A stretch of DNA of 64,000 bases from Azospirillum lipoferum (GCF_024170005.1 NZ_JALJXJ010000004.1:372001-436000); one strand, 5' to 3'. Counted from the stretch's first letter, positions 1-8,814 are shown. Notes: generated by a model not told the origin, from the letters alone. Numbers and translations: made by a program.

Positions 1-403
1 CGTCGGACGGCAGGCCGGCCAACGCCTCCGCATAGATTTCGGCGGCGAGAGCCCGGCCCTGCTCCAGCACCGCATGCGCCTTCGGCGTCAGGTGCGGCAA
101 CCGGGCGCGACGGTCGGTCGGATCGGCATGGCGTTCGATCCAGCCGCCCTCCTCCATCCGGTCGATCTGCCGACAGAGGGTGATCGGCTCGATCTCCAGC
201 AGGTCGGCCAGCGTCGCCTGCTTGATCCCCTCGTTCCTTGCCAGCGTGGCGATCACCGACCATTGCGCACGGGTCAGGCCGAGATGACGGGCACGCTGGT
301 CGAAACGGACGCGTATCATGCGCGCCGTGTCGGCCAGGACGACGCCCAAGCTCATGGAATGGGGAGGTACGGAGCGGGTATCGGCGGTGGAGGACATCGG
401 CAT
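1..403 (-). CDS. MarR-family transcriptional regulator (3' end outside window)
   Basis: The reverse-strand frame reads [14 protein letters not shown], then [18 protein letters not shown], then [38 protein letters not shown] and [20 protein letters not shown]. This is the winged-helix DNA-binding core of the MarR family, with the recognition helix around [10 protein letters not shown] and the beta-wing D-x-R-D/RR motif. The gene runs off the left edge. The start is placed at the ATG at 401-403; in-frame ATGs at 395-397 and 353-355 are alternatives. MarR proteins are dimeric repressors, often ligand-released. Two near-identical palindromes just upstream (407-420, 437-450) suggest autoregulation and possibly control of the divergent ilvD side. 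The target pathway and ligand cannot be read from the sequence. Confidence 0.85.
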   Translation of the reverse strand, partial: MPMSSTADTRSVPPHSMSLGVVLADTARMIRVRFDQRARHLGLTRAQWSVIATLARNEGIKQATLADLLEIEPITLCRQIDRMEEGGWIERHADPTDRRARLPHLTPKAHAVLEQGRALAAEIYAEALAGLPSD

Positions 404-406
404 ATC

Positions 407-450
407 ATAAGCTTACTTATCAGTCCTTCGAAACTAATAAGCCTGCTTAT
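407..450. promoter_or_regulatory. Paired palindromic operators upstream of the marR-type gene
   Basis: Two 14-bp sites, ATAAGCTTACTTAT (407-420) and ATAAGCCTGCTTAT (437-450), lie 30 bp apart centre to centre, about three helical turns. The second has perfect ATAAGC/GCTTAT arms with a 2-bp centre; the first is one base off. They abut the MarR start at 403. This spacing suits two MarR dimers on the same DNA face. Binding itself is inferred. Confidence 0.7.
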
Positions 451-621
451 CATCGGCAATCCTCACGGCGTGCATGGCAGAGCCACGCCGGCGTCGCGCC
501 TCCGACGTCCGAGACAGGATCGCGCCTCTGGCGCGCGCGACAGGAGATTGCTAAGGTGCCCACCCGTTTCGTTCCATTCCTTTCGCCAACTCGCCCAAAT
601 CGACCAGCTGAGGACCGATCC

Positions 622-2487
622 ATGCCGCACTACCGTTCCCGCACCTCCACCCACGGCCGCAACATGGCGGGCGCGCGCGGCCTGTGGCGGGCAACCGGCA
701 TGAAGGATGGCGATTTCGGCAAGCCGATCATCGCCATCGCCAACTCCTTCACCCAGTTCGTCCCCGGCCACGTCCATCTGAAGGATCTGGGCCAGTTGGT
801 GGCGCGCGAGATCGAGAAGGCTGGCGGCGTGGCGAAGGAGTTCAACACCATCGCAGTGGACGACGGCATCGCCATGGGCCATGGCGGCATGCTGTACAGC
901 CTGCCTTCGCGCGAGCTGATCGCCGACGCGGTGGAGTACATGGCAAACGCCCATTGCGCCGATGCTCTGGTCTGCATCTCCAACTGCGACAAGATCACTC
1001 CCGGCATGCTGATGGCCGCAATGCGGCTGAACATCCCGGCGGTCTTCGTCTCCGGCGGCCCGATGGAGGCCGGCAAGGTCAAGTGGCGCGGCAAGGTGAA
1101 GTCGGTCGACCTGATCGACGCCATGGTCGCCGCCGCCGACCCGACCGTCTCCGACGAGGAGGCGGCGGAGATGGAGCGCGGGTCCTGCCCGACCTGCGGC
1201 TCCTGCTCCGGCATGTTCACCGCCAACTCGATGAACTGCCTGACCGAGGCGCTGGGTCTGTCGCTGCCCGGCAACGGCACCATCCTGGCGACCCACGCCG
1301 ACCGCAAGGAGCTGTTCTTGGCAGCCGGCCGGATGGCGGTCGACCTCTGCCGCCGCTGGTACCAGGAGGAAGATGCCACCGCCCTGCCGCGCGGCATCGC
1401 CACCAAGGAAGCATTCGAGAACGCGATGACGCTGGACATCGCCATGGGCGGTTCCACCAACACCGTCCTGCACATCCTGGCGGCGGCACAGGAGGGTGGC
1501 ATCGATTTCACCATGGCCGACATCGACCGGTTGTCGCGCCGCGTCCCCAACGTCTGCAAGGTCGCTCCCGCCGTGTCCGACGTCCATATCGAGGACGTGC
1601 ACCGCGCCGGCGGCATCTTTGGCATCCTGGGCGAGCTGGACCGCGCCGGCCTGCTGAACCGCGAGGCGCCGACCGTCCATGCTCCCACGCTGGGCGACGC
1701 GCTGGACCGCTGGGACGTGATGCGCACCCAGGACCAGTCCGTCCACACCCTGTACCGTGCCGCCCCCGGCGGCATCCCGACCGTCGTGCCTTTCAGCCAG
1801 GAGCGCCGCTGGCCGGAACTGGACCTCGACCGCGAGAGGGGCGTGATCCGCAAGGCTGAAAAGGCCTTCAGTCAGGACGGCGGCCTCGCCGTGCTGTACG
1901 GCAACATCGCCGAGAACGGCTGCATCGTGAAGACGGCGGGCGTCGACGCTTCCAATCTCGTCTTCGCCGGCCCGGCCCGTGTCTTCGAGAGCCAGGACGA
2001 CGCCGTCGCCGGCATTCTGGGCGACGTGGTCAAGGCGGGCGAGGTGGTCGTGATCCGCTATGAGGGTCCGCGCGGCGGCCCCGGCATGCAGGAAATGCTG
2101 TACCCGACCAGCTACCTGAAGTCGAAGGGGCTGGGCAAGGCCTGCGCCCTGGTCACCGACGGCCGCTTCTCCGGCGGCACGTCGGGCCTGTCGATCGGCC
2201 ACGTCTCGCCGGAGGCGGCACAGGGCGGCGCCATCGGTCTGGTGGAGGACGGCGACCGCATCGAGATCGACATCCCCAACCGCATCATCCGCCTCGCCGT
2301 CGACGATCAGGAGATGCAGCGCCGCCGCGACGCGATGAACGCCAAGGGCATCAATGCCTGGAGGCCGGTCAGCCGCGACCGCGTGGTTTCCCCGGCGCTC
2401 CGCGCCTATGCCGCCCTGACCACCAGCGCCGACCGCGGCGCCGTGCGCGACGTGACCCAGGTGGAGAATATCGCCGTCCGCCGCTGA
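622..2487 (+). CDS. ilvD: Dihydroxy-acid dehydratase
   Basis: The 621-residue product (E. coli IlvD is 616) dehydrates 2,3-dihydroxy-3-methylbutyrate and -pentanoate to the 2-oxo acids, the third common step of valine, leucine and isoleucine synthesis, in the cytoplasm. The Fe-S ligand motifs are intact: C122 in [12 protein letters not shown], and C195 in [11 protein letters not shown]. The C-terminal [15 protein letters not shown] segment, typical of the IlvD/EDD family, is present. The start is the ATG at 622, where [14 protein letters not shown] matches the family N-terminus; the open frame extends further upstream but has no family similarity there. The gene stands alone with its own terminator, next to a divergent MarR-type gene. 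Confidence 0.97.
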   Translation: MPHYRSRTSTHGRNMAGARGLWRATGMKDGDFGKPIIAIANSFTQFVPGHVHLKDLGQLVAREIEKAGGVAKEFNTIAVDDGIAMGHGGMLYSLPSRELIADAVEYMANAHCADALVCISNCDKITPGMLMAAMRLNIPAVFVSGGPMEAGKVKWRGKVKSVDLIDAMVAAADPTVSDEEAAEMERGSCPTCGSCSGMFTANSMNCLTEALGLSLPGNGTILATHADRKELFLAAGRMAVDLCRRWYQEEDATALPRGIATKEAFENAMTLDIAMGGSTNTVLHILAAAQEGGIDFTMADIDRLSRRVPNVCKVAPAVSDVHIEDVHRAGGIFGILGELDRAGLLNREAPTVHAPTLGDALDRWDVMRTQDQSVHTLYRAAPGGIPTVVPFSQERRWPELDLDRERGVIRKAEKAFSQDGGLAVLYGNIAENGCIVKTAGVDASNLVFAGPARVFESQDDAVAGILGDVVKAGEVVVIRYEGPRGGPGMQEMLYPTSYLKSKGLGKACALVTDGRFSGGTSGLSIGHVSPEAAQGGAIGLVEDGDRIEIDIPNRIIRLAVDDQEMQRRRDAMNAKGINAWRPVSRDRVVSPALRAYAALTTSADRGAVRDVTQVENIAVRR

Positions 2488-2561
2488 GCGCTGTTGAACC
2501 GGGGAGTGCCGACGGAACCCGAGTCAGGCACAACAACTGTTCATCACAAGTAACAATCAAG

Positions 2562-2592
2562 GCGCCGCGCAAGTCGCGGCGCTTTCTTTTTG
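2562..2592 (+). terminator. Rho-independent terminator after ilvD
   Basis: A perfect 8-bp stem, GCGCCGCG (2562-2569) and CGCGGCGC (2575-2582), closes a 5-nt loop and is followed by TTTCTTTTT (2583-2591). Confidence 0.85.
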
Positions 2593-2725
2593 CCAAGAAT
2601 TACATACACAGATATGTTGCCTTCCGCCTGCGCGAAAATCTTCGGGTGTCCCATCGCTCGGATGTTCGCAAAATTCGAAATGCATGCTCTAATATGCCAA
2701 CGCGAATTCCGCGAGGGGGGCGGAC

Positions 2726-5700
2726 GTGGCGGACACCATGTTGGGCGCAGCGACGGACGAAGGCCGTCCCTGGCAGGAGGCATCTCGCCTGCCGGGCGAT
2801 AAGCCGCGCGAACGCAAGGTGGTCACGGCGATGTTCGTCGACATCGTCCGCTCCTCCGCCATGGTGGCCGGCCGCGATCCGGAGGACGCGGACGACCTGC
2901 TCCTTTCGATCCTGAACCGTTTGACGGAGGCGGTGCCGCGCTTTGAAGGCACGGTGACCCAGATGCTGGGCGACGGCTTTCTGGCGACCTTCGGCGCCCC
3001 AGGCGCCAAGGAGGACCATGCGCTGCGCGCCTGTCTTGCCGCCCAGGACATTCTGAGTGCCACCCGCGACGAACAGGGACGCCCGCTCTTCCACATCCGC
3101 ATCGGCATCAGTTCGGGTGACGTCGTCGCCCATGTGATGAGCAACGGCCTGTGGACCGACTATCGCGCGGTCGGCGAATGCGTGCATATGGCCGCCAAGC
3201 TGCAACAGCGTGCGGCTTCCGACACAGCACAGCTCAGCCGCGATACGCTGGACCTCATCCCGGTCGGTGTGGCGGTGCGCCCGATGGGAAGCCTGCGCCT
3301 GTCCGACGAGGTGGAGCCGATGCCGGCCTTCCTGCTCGACGGGGCGCGAGCCGTCCGCCGCACCGCAACCGACCTGCTGTCCGCCACCGACGCCCCCTAT
3401 GTCGGACGGGAGCAGGAGGTGGCAACCCTGTTCGCCATAGCCGATTCGGTGGAGGCTGGGGCGCCCGCCCAACTTCTGCTGCAGGGGGACGCCGGAATCG
3501 GCAAATCCCGTCTCGTCGGCGAGTTCCTGCGCGACCCGCGCAGCCGGCGCTGGACCCTGCTGCAATGGCCACAGATGCCGATCCGCCGACTGGCGGATCC
3601 CGACGATCTTGAGGCGGTGGCGCTGAGCCTGGCCGAACAAGTGGCTGGCTGCGCCAGCGAGGAAGGCATCGGTTGGGTCTGTGAGGCCGCACACCGCCGG
3701 TCCGGTTCACTGTCCGGCGACGCCGTGCGCACGTTGTTTGGCCATCAAGGGCTGGATCCGTTGTGGAGTGGCCTAGACGCGGCGCAGCGCCTGTCGCTGA
3801 GCATCGAGGGGCTGGTGGGGGCAACGTTGGAACTGTCGGCGCCGCTTGGTGTCGCCGGCGGCAATGCCACGAGGAACGAGGCGGCGATCGGAGAGGCAAG
3901 CGGCACCGCAAGTGGCGCAGTGGGCCGGCCGCTGTTGGTGTTGGTGGAGGATGCCCATTGGGCTCGCCCGGTGATGGTACGGCTGCTGGACCGGCTGGCG
4001 GAAGCCTTGCCGGGTTCAGGGGCTCGCCTGCTGCTGCTCGCCACCCGACGGCCCCCCCCGCTGGGACCGGAGTCGGAGGAACGGGGCTGGAGTGGCCGTC
4101 CGGGCGGGCGCCGCATCGATCTGGGAATGCTGTCGCCGGATCAGGTGCAGAGCTTCCTGGCGCACTGGCTTGGCGACGATTGGTCGCTGGTAGAATTAAA
4201 GGCCCAGGTCGCCAGCCGCTGTCAGGGTGTTCCGCTCTATCTGGAGGAGGTGCTGCGCACGCTTGAGGCGTCGAATGCCATCGAGGGCATGCCGGGCGCC
4301 TATCGGCTGATCGACCCGCTGGTGGTTCACAAGCTGCCGCGCACATTGCACGCCCTGCTGGGCGAACGCATGGACCTGATGACGCTGGAGCGGCGCCGGC
4401 TGCTGATGAATGCCGCGGTGATCGGCACGACCTTCGATGTCGGCCTGCTCCAGGCGCTGACCAGTCTGTCCACGCCGATCCTGTCAGATTCTCTGGCCTA
4501 TCTGGAACGCGCCGGCTTCGTGCTGCGCACCCGTCTGCTGCCCAACCTGGAATATTCCTTCAAACATGCGCTGATCCAGGAAGTCGCCTACGCCACCCTG
4601 ACCAAGTCTGACCGCCGGGCGCTGCATGCCCGCGTTTTGGAGGCGCTGCGCCACCGCCGCGACCACGACTTGCCCAACCGCCTGGATCTGCTGGCCCACC
4701 ACGCCTTCATGGCAGAGAACTGGCCGGCCGCCCACCTGTTCGGCCGGCGAGCAGGCGTGCGGGCGGAACTGCGATCTCGCCTGGAGGATGCGAGCCGTCA
4801 TTATGAATGCGCTCTTGCCGCCCTTGATCGAATGACAGACGATGTCCGCAATAAGACAAGGCGCATTGACCTGTCCATAGCAACCGCTCGCACCCGTTTA
4901 CCGCGCGCAGTCAAATATATGGATGAAGGACTTGAAGAAGCCAGGAAATTGGCGCTTCGCCTTTGCGATGCTAACCGTTATGCACGCGCATCATCGCTTA
5001 TGGCCGCATTTGAGTGGTCGTATGGCGACATCGACAATGCTGTCTCCTTCAGTCACGAAGGATTGAACACATGCAGGGATATTTACGACAGGAGAACACG
5101 CCTACAAATACTAGCCCGCTTAGGTGGAATACTTTCAGACAAAGGGCAATTTTTTGAAAGCCGCGATGCTTTGCTGGCCGCCAAGGAAATGTTACCGAAC
5201 CTCCGCTCTCAAGAGCGGTTTGGGCTTGCAGTGATCGCCACTGTCGGGGTTCTATCCAATTTGGCTCGAAATTTTGCTGAACTCGGCCAGGCCGAAGAGG
5301 CAAAAGCTCTGGCCGTGCTGGCCATTGAGGCAGCGGATAGTGGAAATCACAACTTCTCAAAGATATATGCTCATGAGTATTTAGGATGGATATTGCTTCT
5401 TTCCAATAGAATAGAAGAGGCCATCCCACCCCTTCTTCACGCATTGGATTTATGCAATGTAGTTAGTGTGCGCCTTCACAAACCGTTTATCCTTGGCTCT
5501 CTAGGATATGCTATTGCAAAAACTGGTGATGTAAAAGAGGGAATGGGATTTTTTGAGCGGTGTTTTGCAACATCTGGAAGTGATAAAGTACCGGCATCCC
5601 TGAGCCAAATTTATATCTGGCACGCAGAAACGCTGCTAGCACTCGGTTATGCCAAAAATGCGCAGCAGCAGGCGCAACGTGTGCGCGTTGCCGCAAAGCA

Positions 5701-5905
5701 GTCCGGACGCATTGGCTATTTTGCCGACGCACTCTCTCTGGAAGCCCAGTCTGCGCTAGTGTCAGGTAACAGGGATGCACTTCAGATGCTTCAAGAGGCC
5801 GCTGCTCTTGCCTGTTCTCTGGGGTTGGCTCGCGTGACCGAGCGCTGCAATGTGGTTCTGGCTAGATTTGGAAAATCTAGAACCATGATCGGTGCAAAAG
5901 GATAA
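2726..5905 (+). CDS. Class III nucleotidyl cyclase / AAA ATPase / TPR fusion protein
   Basis: A 1059-residue multidomain protein starting at GTG 2726 behind a G-rich RBS. Residues about 30-200 are a class III adenylate/guanylate cyclase catalytic domain: the metal Asp residues are D39 (MFVDIVRS) and D83 (MLGDGFLATFG). Residues about 228-700 are a STAND/AAA_16-type ATPase with Walker A GDAGIGKS (K260) and Walker B LVLVEDAHW (E408, D409). The rest is helical TPR-like sequence. Such proteins are expected to make cAMP (or cGMP) under ATPase/TPR control. The catalytic half is GC-rich, whereas from about 4830 the coding sequence turns markedly AT-richer, suggesting a mosaic origin. It faces a small ribbon-helix-helix gene, and a Crp-family gene lies 3 kb downstream, so a local cAMP circuit is plausible. 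Confidence 0.9.
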   Translation: MADTMLGAATDEGRPWQEASRLPGDKPRERKVVTAMFVDIVRSSAMVAGRDPEDADDLLLSILNRLTEAVPRFEGTVTQMLGDGFLATFGAPGAKEDHALRACLAAQDILSATRDEQGRPLFHIRIGISSGDVVAHVMSNGLWTDYRAVGECVHMAAKLQQRAASDTAQLSRDTLDLIPVGVAVRPMGSLRLSDEVEPMPAFLLDGARAVRRTATDLLSATDAPYVGREQEVATLFAIADSVEAGAPAQLLLQGDAGIGKSRLVGEFLRDPRSRRWTLLQWPQMPIRRLADPDDLEAVALSLAEQVAGCASEEGIGWVCEAAHRRSGSLSGDAVRTLFGHQGLDPLWSGLDAAQRLSLSIEGLVGATLELSAPLGVAGGNATRNEAAIGEASGTASGAVGRPLLVLVEDAHWARPVMVRLLDRLAEALPGSGARLLLLATRRPPPLGPESEERGWSGRPGGRRIDLGMLSPDQVQSFLAHWLGDDWSLVELKAQVASRCQGVPLYLEEVLRTLEASNAIEGMPGAYRLIDPLVVHKLPRTLHALLGERMDLMTLERRRLLMNAAVIGTTFDVGLLQALTSLSTPILSDSLAYLERAGFVLRTRLLPNLEYSFKHALIQEVAYATLTKSDRRALHARVLEALRHRRDHDLPNRLDLLAHHAFMAENWPAAHLFGRRAGVRAELRSRLEDASRHYECALAALDRMTDDVRNKTRRIDLSIATARTRLPRAVKYMDEGLEEARKLALRLCDANRYARASSLMAAFEWSYGDIDNAVSFSHEGLNTCRDIYDRRTRLQILARLGGILSDKGQFFESRDALLAAKEMLPNLRSQERFGLAVIATVGVLSNLARNFAELGQAEEAKALAVLAIEAADSGNHNFSKIYAHEYLGWILLLSNRIEEAIPPLLHALDLCNVVSVRLHKPFILGSLGYAIAKTGDVKEGMGFFERCFATSGSDKVPASLSQIYIWHAETLLALGYAKNAQQQAQRVRVAAKQSGRIGYFADALSLEAQSALVSGNRDALQMLQEAAALACSLGLARVTERCNVVLARFGKSRTMIGAKG

Positions 5906-5910
5906 ACTGA

Positions 5911-6213
5911 TCAGATATTATTTGGGGTACGCTCTGCTCTGCGGAAATAATCGAGTACGTAACTCCGTATCGCACTGTTTAGCGCAACGCCGAAAGGGCG
6001 ATTTCCGTTAACTTCATCACAAAGCTCACGAAGTGGTCGCCGCTGCTGCTCTGCGATTTCTTCGAGGCCATTCCAGATTATAGACTCCAGCCGGAGCTTC
6101 GCACGCCGATCGCTCAAGGGAACGGTCCGGGAAACGATCACCGGCCACTGCATATAGTCTTCCAGATTTGAATTCATCGACGACTGCACCAATAAGCTCT
6201 TTTTGGGTTGCAT
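5911..6213 (-). CDS. Ribbon-helix-helix domain protein (RHH_4-like), copy 1
   Basis: A 100-residue protein. Residues roughly 25-90 (IVSRTVPLSDRRAKLRLE, then SIIWNGLEEIAEQQRRPLRE) match the alphaproteobacterial ribbon-helix-helix family in which a beta strand precedes W-x-G/A-L-x-E-I and a C-terminal R-x-Y/F-V-x-x-Y-F-R helix (SAIRSYVLDYFR). The start is the ATG at 6211-6213 because GGAGAGG sits 5 nt upstream; an earlier in-frame codon lacks an RBS. It converges on the cyclase gene (5 bp between stops) and is divergent from the putative precursor gene at 6383. A paralogue lies at 9633-10013, so the pair brackets the YcaO-TfuA genes. DNA binding is inferred from the fold. Confidence 0.75.
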   Translation of the reverse strand: MQPKKSLLVQSSMNSNLEDYMQWPVIVSRTVPLSDRRAKLRLESIIWNGLEEIAEQQRRPLRELCDEVNGNRPFGVALNSAIRSYVLDYFRRAERTPNNI

Positions 6214-6286
6214 AATCGCCTCTCCAACAACCACCAACAACCGGACGGCAAAAGACCGTTTATGGCTATTCCTTGAGACCGGCTTT

Positions 6287-6308
6287 CGCTGTGAAGTTTT
6301 TCACAGCG
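6287..6308. promoter_or_regulatory. Perfect CRP-type palindrome between divergent RHH and precursor genes
   Basis: The site has 9-bp perfect arms (CGCTGTGAA, 6287-6295, and TTCACAGCG, 6300-6308) containing TGTGA-N6-TCACA, the canonical cAMP-CRP recognition pattern. Its centre is about 85 bp from both the ATG at 6383 and the reverse start at 6213, so it could serve either promoter. A Crp/Fnr-family gene is at 8815 and a cyclase gene at 2726. Occupancy by that regulator is inferred. Confidence 0.75.
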
Positions 6309-6382
6309 CCAATTTGCTTCGAATGCGATGTATTGCACATCAAATCGCTACCGAAGTTCATGCAACACTCAGGAGCATCACA

Positions 6383-6580
6383 ATGACGATCCAGAACATT
6401 CAGAACTCCATCATCCGTGGTGCCGATGGCCGCCTGTATGCCATTTCTGCCAATGGCATTACCGAGGTTGCGGACTCGACCGCCGCCAGTGTCCGTTCTC
6501 ACATTCGTTCCGGTGAGCTTTCGGGGCGCGACGTTGCCGATCACGAAGCGGCTCGCAATATGGTGACCCCGAACCTCTGA
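6383..6580 (+). CDS. Small peptide, putative RiPP precursor for YcaO-TfuA
   Basis: A 65-residue ORF begins at the ATG at 6383, 8 nt after an AGGAG RBS. The peptide starts MTIQNIQNSIIRGADGRLYA and ends EAARNMVTPNL; it has no cysteine and many Ser/Thr/Ala/Gly residues. It is the first gene upstream of ycaO and tfuA on the same strand, the usual place for a precursor. Lack of Cys argues against Cys-derived azolines and fits backbone thioamidation, which needs no side chain. I do not recognise a named precursor family. An alternative is a small regulatory or structural protein unrelated to YcaO. Leader and core cannot be separated here. Confidence 0.6.
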   Translation: MTIQNIQNSIIRGADGRLYAISANGITEVADSTAASVRSHIRSGELSGRDVADHEAARNMVTPNL

Positions 6581-6594
6581 AGCACAGTCCATTC

Positions 6595-6640
6595 GGATCG
6601 TGACAGCCAGTTGCAGATCATTACTGGCCGTCACCGATCC
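6595..6640 (+). other. Long imperfect hairpin between precursor and ycaO
   Basis: The left arm 6595-6611 and right arm 6623-6640 pair over about 16 bp with one bulge and one mismatch, closing an 11-nt loop. No U-tract follows, so it is not a canonical terminator. Such intergenic hairpins in RiPP operons often partly attenuate transcription or stabilise the upstream precursor mRNA; that role is inferred from position. Confidence 0.6.
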
Positions 6641-6716
6641 TTGGAACGAGGATGTGTCTCGAATTCAGATTCGAGCATTCCGCCAAGACGGCTCACCTCA
6701 AAGCCAGTGACGTGCG

Positions 6717-7988
6717 ATGCCCTTCGATCTGCTCGATGTCAAAGCTACGGGTTTGGATGCGGTGAAGGCCCACACGGTCGGCACCCACCGGGTCATGGCA
6801 CCCGAACAGACCCTGGCGCGGGTCGCCCCGTTTCTGCCGATCATGGGGATCACGCGGGTCGCCAACGTCACCGGGCTGGATTCCGTCGGCATTCCGGTGG
6901 TGATGGTGACGCGGCCCAACTCGCGCTCCATCTCGGTTTCGCAGGGCAAGGGGGTGACGCTCGCCTCCGCCAAGGCGTCGGGGGTCATGGAGTCGATCGA
7001 GAGCTACCACGCCGAACGCATCACCCTGCCGCTGAAGTTCGCCAGCTTCGAGGAGCTGCGCTGGATCCACCCTGTGGTGGACGTCGACCGCCTGCCCCGG
7101 CTGTCGACCGGAAGCTTCAATCCCCACAGCCCCATCCTGTGGATCGAAGGTCAGGATCTGCTGAACGGCAGCCCGAAATGGGTGCCGTTCGAGATGGTCC
7201 ACCTGAATTTCACCATGCCGATGGCCCCCGGCCATGGCGCCTTCCTGGCCGGTTCCAATGGCTTGGCGTCGGGCAACCATAAAGTCGAGGCGATCAGCCA
7301 CGCCGTCACCGAACTCGTTGAGCGTGACGCGACCACCCTGTGGCGCCTTCAGGACTCCGTTGCCCAGGCGGCAACCCGCATCGACCTGCACAGCATCGAC
7401 GATCCGGTCTGCCGCTCACTGATCGACCGCTTCGAAGCGGCCGGTGTGACCGTCGGCGTTTGGGAGACCACCAGCGACATCGGGCTGCCCGCCTTCCTCT
7501 GTCGCATCGTCGAGCGCGAGGAGTTGCCCCAGCACTCCATTCGCCCGGCCACCGGCATGGGCTGCCATGTGGCGCGCGAGATCGCCCTGTCCCGTGCGCT
7601 GACCGAGGCGGCGCAGAGCCGCCTGACCTTCATCGCCGGCGCCCGCGACGATATGCCCCGTGCCGAGTATGAGCGTCACCTCGACCCAGCCCACCATGCC
7701 CGCTGGAAGGCGATGATCGTGGAGGGTGGCGGCCGGCGCTCCTTCCGCGACTGCCCGACCAGTGCCGCCCCCACCATCGAGGCCGATCTCGCCCAGCAGC
7801 TCGACCGGCTGCGCGCCGTCGGCATCGAGGAGGTGGTGGCAGTGGACCTGACCAAACCGGAATTCGGCATCCCCGTCGTGCGCGTTGTCGTGCCGGGGCT
7901 GGAGGGTACCGACGAATCCCCCGATTACCTGCTGGGCGAACGCGGCCTGCGTGTGCTCGGTGCCCAAGCCATGGAGAAGGCGGCATGA
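6717..7988 (+). CDS. YcaO-domain protein (ATP-dependent peptide backbone modifying enzyme)
   Basis: A 423-residue YcaO protein. YcaO enzymes activate a backbone amide with ATP to form azolines, amidines or thioamides. The ATP/Mg motifs are visible: SVSQGKGVT (S73-V80), M91-ESIESYHAE with E92 and E95, GNHKVEAISHAVTELVERD (G186-D204, with E191, E199 and E202), and EIALSRALTEAAQSRL from E288. The C-terminus lacks the proline-rich PxPxP tail of azoline-forming YcaO proteins, in line with a TfuA-dependent thioamide type. The stop overlaps the tfuA-like start by 4 bp (ATGA), so the two are translationally coupled. The RBS is weak. The substrate is probably the 65-residue peptide upstream, but this is inferred. 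Confidence 0.9.
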   Translation: MPFDLLDVKATGLDAVKAHTVGTHRVMAPEQTLARVAPFLPIMGITRVANVTGLDSVGIPVVMVTRPNSRSISVSQGKGVTLASAKASGVMESIESYHAERITLPLKFASFEELRWIHPVVDVDRLPRLSTGSFNPHSPILWIEGQDLLNGSPKWVPFEMVHLNFTMPMAPGHGAFLAGSNGLASGNHKVEAISHAVTELVERDATTLWRLQDSVAQAATRIDLHSIDDPVCRSLIDRFEAAGVTVGVWETTSDIGLPAFLCRIVEREELPQHSIRPATGMGCHVAREIALSRALTEAAQSRLTFIAGARDDMPRAEYERHLDPAHHARWKAMIVEGGGRRSFRDCPTSAAPTIEADLAQQLDRLRAVGIEEVVAVDLTKPEFGIPVVRVVVPGLEGTDESPDYLLGERGLRVLGAQAMEKAA

Positions 7989-8737
7989 GCGGCGTCTATG
8001 TCTTTCTCGGCCCCACCCTGCCGCGCGAGGACGCGGTCCTGGAGTTGGACGCCACCTATTTGCCGCCGGTCGCCCAAGGTGATGTTCTACGTCTATGCGC
8101 GGAAAAGCCGGCGGCCATCGGCATCGTCGACGGCTTTTTCGAAAGCGTGCCGTCGGTCTGGCACAAGGAAATCCTCTACGCCATCCACGCCGGCATACCG
8201 GTATTCGGCGCCTCCAGCATGGGGGCCCTGCGCGCAGCCGAGCTGTATCCCTTCGGCATGATCGGCGTCGGCGCCATCTTCGAGGCGTTCCGCGATGGCC
8301 GACTGGAGGACGACGACGAGGTGGCGGTCATCCACGGCCCGGCCGAATTGGGCTACACCTCCCTGTCGGAGGCGATGGTCAACATCCGCCGAACCCTGTC
8401 TGACGCGGTCGCCGACCGGGTGCTGACTGCCGGGACCGCCCTGCGCTTGGAGTCCATCGCCAAGGAGCTGCCCTACCGCGAGCGCGGCTATGGCCGGATG
8501 CTGCGGCTGGGCGGCGACATCGGTCTGTCAGCTTCCGAATTGGCTGCATTCCGCGGATGGCTGCCGCAGGGGCGCTTCGACCAGAAACGGGAGGACGCCA
8601 AGGCGATGCTGCGCACCATGGCGCGGCGGCTCGGCCGTCCGACGGGCGACGACGCGACGACCGAAGCCCGTTTCCATTTCGAACACACCATCCTGTGGGA
8701 ACGCGCCATGCGCGATACGGCACCGCTCGCGATGTAA
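7985..8737 (+). CDS. TfuA-like protein, YcaO partner
   Basis: A 250-residue TfuA-domain protein: VYVFLGPTLPREDA at the N-terminus, DGFFESVPSVWHKEILYA, and the highly conserved GASSMGALRAAEL and YPFGMIGVGAIFEAFRDG segments. TfuA was named from trifolitoxin production in Rhizobium and partners YcaO in peptide thioamidation (methanogen McrA glycine and bacterial thioamitides), probably in sulfur delivery. It starts within the ycaO stop codon (ATGA overlap), which indicates a stoichiometric pair. A GC hairpin follows at 8759-8793. No separate sulfur-carrier gene is visible nearby. Confidence 0.9.
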   Translation: MSGVYVFLGPTLPREDAVLELDATYLPPVAQGDVLRLCAEKPAAIGIVDGFFESVPSVWHKEILYAIHAGIPVFGASSMGALRAAELYPFGMIGVGAIFEAFRDGRLEDDDEVAVIHGPAELGYTSLSEAMVNIRRTLSDAVADRVLTAGTALRLESIAKELPYRERGYGRMLRLGGDIGLSASELAAFRGWLPQGRFDQKREDAKAMLRTMARRLGRPTGDDATTEARFHFEHTILWERAMRDTAPLAM

Positions 8738-8758
8738 GCGCGTTTTGGCTAGACTGGT

Positions 8759-8793
8759 CGCGCCGGGGTGGCGGTCATCGCGACCCCGGCGCG
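8759..8793. other. Perfect 11-bp GC hairpin between tfuA-like and crp-like genes
   Basis: CGCGCCGGGGT (8759-8769) pairs with ACCCCGGCGCG (8783-8793) around a 13-nt loop. No T-run follows, so it may be a weak terminator or processing site separating tfuA from the regulator gene. Confidence 0.5.
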
Positions 8794-8814
8794 AAACTGT
8801 GTCTGGACGGACGG

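Noticed and set aside
463..2202. Long reverse-strand open frame opposite ilvD
   Set aside because: It is a GC-rich antisense shadow; its composition has no family features and ilvD is certain.
2541..2560. CRP site upstream of the cyclase gene (TGTTCATCACA-like)
   Set aside because: It does not keep TGTGA-N6-TCACA spacing and overlaps the ilvD terminator region.
5049..5780. Reverse-strand ORFs opposite the TPR part of the cyclase gene
   Set aside because: The forward frame is continuous and TPR-like throughout; the reverse frames are short and featureless.
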